This document shows, one piece after another, positions 60,673-64,000 of a stretch of DNA of 64,000 bases. The notes under the pieces are model-generated. The model was given only the letters and a program-made list of their open reading frames with translations. It ran no database searches and was not told the DNA's origin. The position numbers were made by a program, and so were the translations under genes. Within the stretch, counting starts at the first letter, position 1. Every line of letters begins with the position of its first letter. The stretch is from Cerrena zonata. Its lineage: Eukaryota > Basidiomycota > Agaricomycetes > Polyporales > Cerrenaceae. The stretch spans positions 930,001-994,000 of the forward strand of contig JASBNA010000012.1 in NCBI GenBank assembly GCA_038087015.1, read 5' to 3'.

Positions 60673-62830
60673 GGCAAGGATGGTTAAGGAGGACCAGCGC
60701 TGCCAGAAGATGGGGCTTCAACCAAGCCAAAGTTCAGGTCCAAGACATCAAGAGCTTGACAAGGAAGGTACAGAACCTCAGTAGACCAAGCAAAACTGGT
60801 TATGATATCAACTTACCGATGTCTTCACCTTGCTTAGGAGACTTAGAAATCCATAATGCTGTAGAGACGAATTATCAGCCTCAGAATGGTGATAGTTCAG
60901 GTTCGGATGGGAGTGATTACTCACCTGGCAGTGATGGAGAGTCAGAGGTGTCGGCAAATGATGACTTCGAGTCTGACTCTGATTTGCAGCCTGAGGATGG
61001 TAAGAGGAAGAAGAAAAAGCAGTCGAGTTGAGGTGGCTGCACAAATGGAGGCATCCTTGGGGAAGTGCAAGTTGTCATCCACAAGTGCTACAGATAAAAA
61101 TGAACCTGTGTACATTGATAGTTCTCTTTCCCGAAATCTGACAAGCGAGGGAGTCTCACTCTATTTCTAGAAGGAAGTGCCAGATTGTCAAGAAACCAAA
61201 GGGCAGTTAGTGAGGGGTTGAACCCAGATTGGCTTGTCAAGTTGAACTGTCAACATGCTTGGAAAGGTGACAATGCAAGTACCTACTCACAGGCTCCCAG
61301 TGATACAGCATTGCTACCACCTACCAGCAATTACTACTCTGGAGATGATGGAATACATACGGCCTCCTTCGCCAATGATAGTGAAGATGAAATGACCCCA
61401 CCACTTCAGAAGATGCTGTTGAAGGCTTCAAAGCAATGTGAAGTTGTCATATCCTGGGTGTCAAAGGATTCAGACAAGCAACAGGGTAAGTAAAGGCTTC
61501 CCTTGTATAGGAAAATAAGTGCTAAATATTTAATACATACCTGTAGCTTTGGGAATTACTGACACCAGCACTAAGAACCATCTTGGAGATGGATTTGCTA
61601 AGATGCATGCAGTCAGTATTAACATTGACTCTGAAAGCCCATATACACTGATTCCAGTGTTGGTTCAGAACCATCAGATTGCTAGCATAGGTATTGTGAA
61701 TCAAGGAGGAAGTACAGGTCCTACATTGAAAGCCATGCGAAGAGCAAAACTGGCCTCCAGTGCAAGCCACAAGGTAAAGATCAGTGATCTCCCTGAGGAC
61801 ATGCATGAGGCATTCACGAAAATCCTTGTTCCACTTATTTGTGAATTTGTTGGTACACTATCTGCCTGGACGTCACTTACAATTGAACAAATACAAGTGG
61901 TATTTGATCGTGCTCTCCCAGGGTATGGCTATGTGATCACAAAAGGTGATGATATCTACACATTGGTAAGTCACCTTCAAATGTCAACTTATCCAGTACT
62001 GCCACCATTCCAATGACTTACCATTCTTAGATCAATTACCATGTAACAGACTGGCAGTCCGCTATTGGTACAAATAGGATGGCCACCATACAGAGGATGC
62101 TCCAGGAGCACAGTGATGTGCTGTCAACCCTCGAAGATGTGCAACAGTTCATTGAATACAATCTAGGTGACGGTAAGAAAGAGGTGCCATTTGTTACAAC
62201 CGACCCTGGTTATAACTTATGAGTACCCAAGTAGAGCCGAGACTACACAAGACAAGGTAGCATTATGAGATGTATAGACTGGTAGCAATGGGTAGATCAA
62301 GCTTGGCTTGACCTGTACAAAGGGTGACTACTTATACTAACTAAGATGGTCCATGCACTAAGGCAGTGCATGCTAACTATAGATACGGAAGGCAGACAGA
62401 ATGGCAGAAGCACGGCAGAAGGCAAGAAGCAGAAGTTAAACTAATAATAGGAAGGAGGAAGCTGAGAAGCTCCGGTGATAGCAGGCATATGTGGGAAGCA
62501 CTATAACTACAAAAGGATTAAGGCAATAGAAGCGAGGGGGAATCCCTGAGGAATCCCTTAAGTCCAACCCTAACCTAGGGGCTGACTGGGTGGCAAAGTA
62601 TAGTCTGTAACACTGTTCCACTGGACTAAATACTCTGCAAAGGGAAAGGAGGTAAATGGTCCATCAATTGATACTTGATTCAATATGCTGACAACAATGA
62701 AGGGAATGTAGGAGAATGGCATAATCCTATATGCACTTTCAGCACATATAGGCATGATTTCTGCTATCCTCAAGCAGAAGTGGGACAAGCATCCTCCTTG
62801 TGGTGCACTAATCCTTGCCATTCAATTGGT
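60673..62830 (+). pseudogene. lineage-specific protein gene relic (DUF6532-like), split by an LTR
   Basis: The 5' part is basic (RRTSAARRWGFNQAKVQVQD) and then acidic and serine-rich (GDSSGSDGSDYSPGSDGESE). Stops and frame changes follow. The 61549-62016 frame encodes the most conserved section: VKISDLPEDMHEAFTKI, FVGTLSAWTSLTIEQIQVVF. Across an intron comes TNRMATIQRMLQEHSDVLS, and beyond the LTR (62192-62612) HWTKYSAKGKGGKW, FSAHIGMISAILKQ and CGALILAIQL. This domain layout occurs in expanded basidiomycete families of the DUF6532 type; the exact assignment is tentative. Confidence 0.5.
62192..62612. mobile_element. solo LTR, 421 bp, inserted in the DUF6532-like relic
   Basis: Starts TGTTACA and ends TGTAACA, a perfect 7-bp terminal inverted repeat. 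The interrupted reading frame resumes on both sides (V-P-F before, F-H-W-T after). Flanking pentamers are CCATT and CTGTT; both derive from CCGTT by one CpG transition each, which would be the 5-bp target duplication. Not related to the 387-bp LTRs. Confidence 0.7.
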
Positions 62831-62851
62831 ATGTAACTTTCTGGGCTTTAC

Positions 62852-64000
62852 TGTGACGATTCCTGAGGTACGAAGGTATCGTTTTTCTTGTCCAAACTTT
62901 GCTGGGGTGCTTGTACCGTAACACGAAACCACTACCTAGCCCTAGTCTAGGGTTTAGAGGGAATTTTGTTTATCTCATATCTTCACAACCACTGCATCTT
63001 TTGCTCTCAAAACTTGACTATAGAACAACTCAAAGTTTGTACTATAAGTCAACTTCCAAGAGCAAAATGAGTTGATAGAGAGAATGTTGAGATATAAGCA
63101 AAATTGAGATTTGGGTTGAGTGTGGGAAAACTAGGTGCTTGTTGAACCCTAGAGTGAGGTTGGCCCTATGAGCCTTGGTAATTGCAAAGATGTGAAATTG
63201 TAGCAAACTAACCTCACTCAATTGTTGTATAAATCATGTCAATAGATAGAGCCTAAGAAATAGAGCATAGTAGAAGTAGAAAAAAGGTGATCTGGTCAGA
63301 ATTAACAGAGAGATATGTTAAACAATATGTGTTTTTGGAGAAAAAGTGAAACAGAGACTCACTTTCAATATTATTGGAAGTGATGTAGGTATCATCAGAT
63401 AGAGCTCAGAAAATGACACCTGGTAACTACAAGAAGTATGTAGTTTGGATAGAAATTAGGAGAGCTATAGAGAAAACAACATATGAGTCTATGTTTTGAC
63501 AGAGAATTGCCATATATAATATGTTTTCTGTATTACATAATCAAAACATACCTTGTTCTCAAATTTCAATTTGCAAGGGGTGCTTATTTCAGCTATTATA
63601 TAAGCATATCAGTCTATACTGTCTATATGCAATAAGCCAAAAAAGATGTAGTGAATAAGGTCTCTAAGTGTTGTGTCCCAAGATGCCTAGCTTACAATGT
63701 CATGATTTGACTTTGCTTGCTTATGTAATGTCTCTGTATAGACACTGGATAATATGACAGATGTGTAAAACTGACTCATCTCAAATAGACCTGCCAGGAG
63801 TTGGCATAAGGCTATTTTCTTCCTTAAGACATGTAGTCCTGGATAGAAAAAAATAGTGTAACCATCTAAGTGCAAGTAATACCAGCACTTGAACGGATGA
63901 TATGGGGGGAGAGAGAGATTGAATAATAATCAAATCAAATTTTGCAGATCATATTTGTACTTATTTGCTTAGGTAATAGTGTAAATATGGCAGTAGCAAT
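62852..64000 (-). repeat. long dispersed repeat, right inverted copy, runs off the window
   Basis: Inverted partner of 48730-49866. Its inner end begins TGTGACGATTCCTGAGG. It retains CpGs at 62856, 62873 and 62881, near 62920-62926, and near 63894, where the left copy has TpG or CpA. The outer end lies beyond the window. Confidence 0.7.

Noticed and set aside
1..64000. tRNA genes, rRNA, CRISPR arrays or telomere repeats
   Set aside because: No B-box-like GGTTCGANTCC in a tRNA context, no rRNA segments, no regularly spaced repeats and no TTAGGG runs were found.

Overview
The window looks like nuclear DNA of an agaricomycete (mushroom-forming basidiomycete). Genes are split by many GT-AG introns of about 50-70 nt. 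Several protein families present (DUF6535 membrane proteins, Plavaka-type transposase relics) are typical of Agaricomycetes. No tRNA, rRNA or CRISPR was seen.

Layout. Bases 1-36.8 kb are gene-dense, of balanced composition and CpG-bearing. From the left: the 3' end of a SET-domain methyltransferase gene; sulfite reductase beta subunit (MET5); an ARP9-like actin-related protein; an unclassified coiled-coil/proline-rich protein on the minus strand; a large acidic nuclear protein with an AT-hook; two tail-to-tail DUF6535 membrane protein genes; a broken duplicate exon of the coiled-coil family; a SAC3/THP3 homologue; sorting nexin SNX41/ATG20; a mitochondrial TPR protein divergent from TIM23; a velvet-domain regulator; a CYSTM-type cysteine-rich microprotein; and cytochrome c1 (CYT1). 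Housekeeping genes flank a fast-evolving lineage-specific stretch at about 8.8-22.3 kb. TIM23, cytochrome c1 and probably the TPR protein act in mitochondria; MET5 acts in sulfate assimilation; SNX41 acts in endosomal sorting and autophagy.

From about 36.85 kb to the end the sequence turns AT-rich and nearly CpG-free and carries no intact gene. It is a transposon graveyard: Plavaka-type transposase relics on both strands, two palindromic MITE families, a gag-like relic, three solo LTRs (two forming an inverted pair), a relic of a transposon-associated protein, a lineage-specific gene split by an LTR, an 806-bp near-perfect palindrome, and a 1.14-kb inverted repeat pair about 13 kb apart. Where repeat copies can be compared by eye, many differences are CpG to TpG/CpA, pointing to methylation-driven decay.

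The most puzzling signal in the gene-rich half is that several genes (ARP9, the 8.8-10.6 kb gene, the acidic nuclear gene, the velvet gene, one DUF6535 gene) need small net insertions (+1, sometimes +2 nt) to read through, while neighbours such as MET5, SNX41, SAC3, TIM23 and CYT1 splice to clean frames. No clear new defence or biosynthetic system was found. All gene models are hand-built from splice signals and reading frame.
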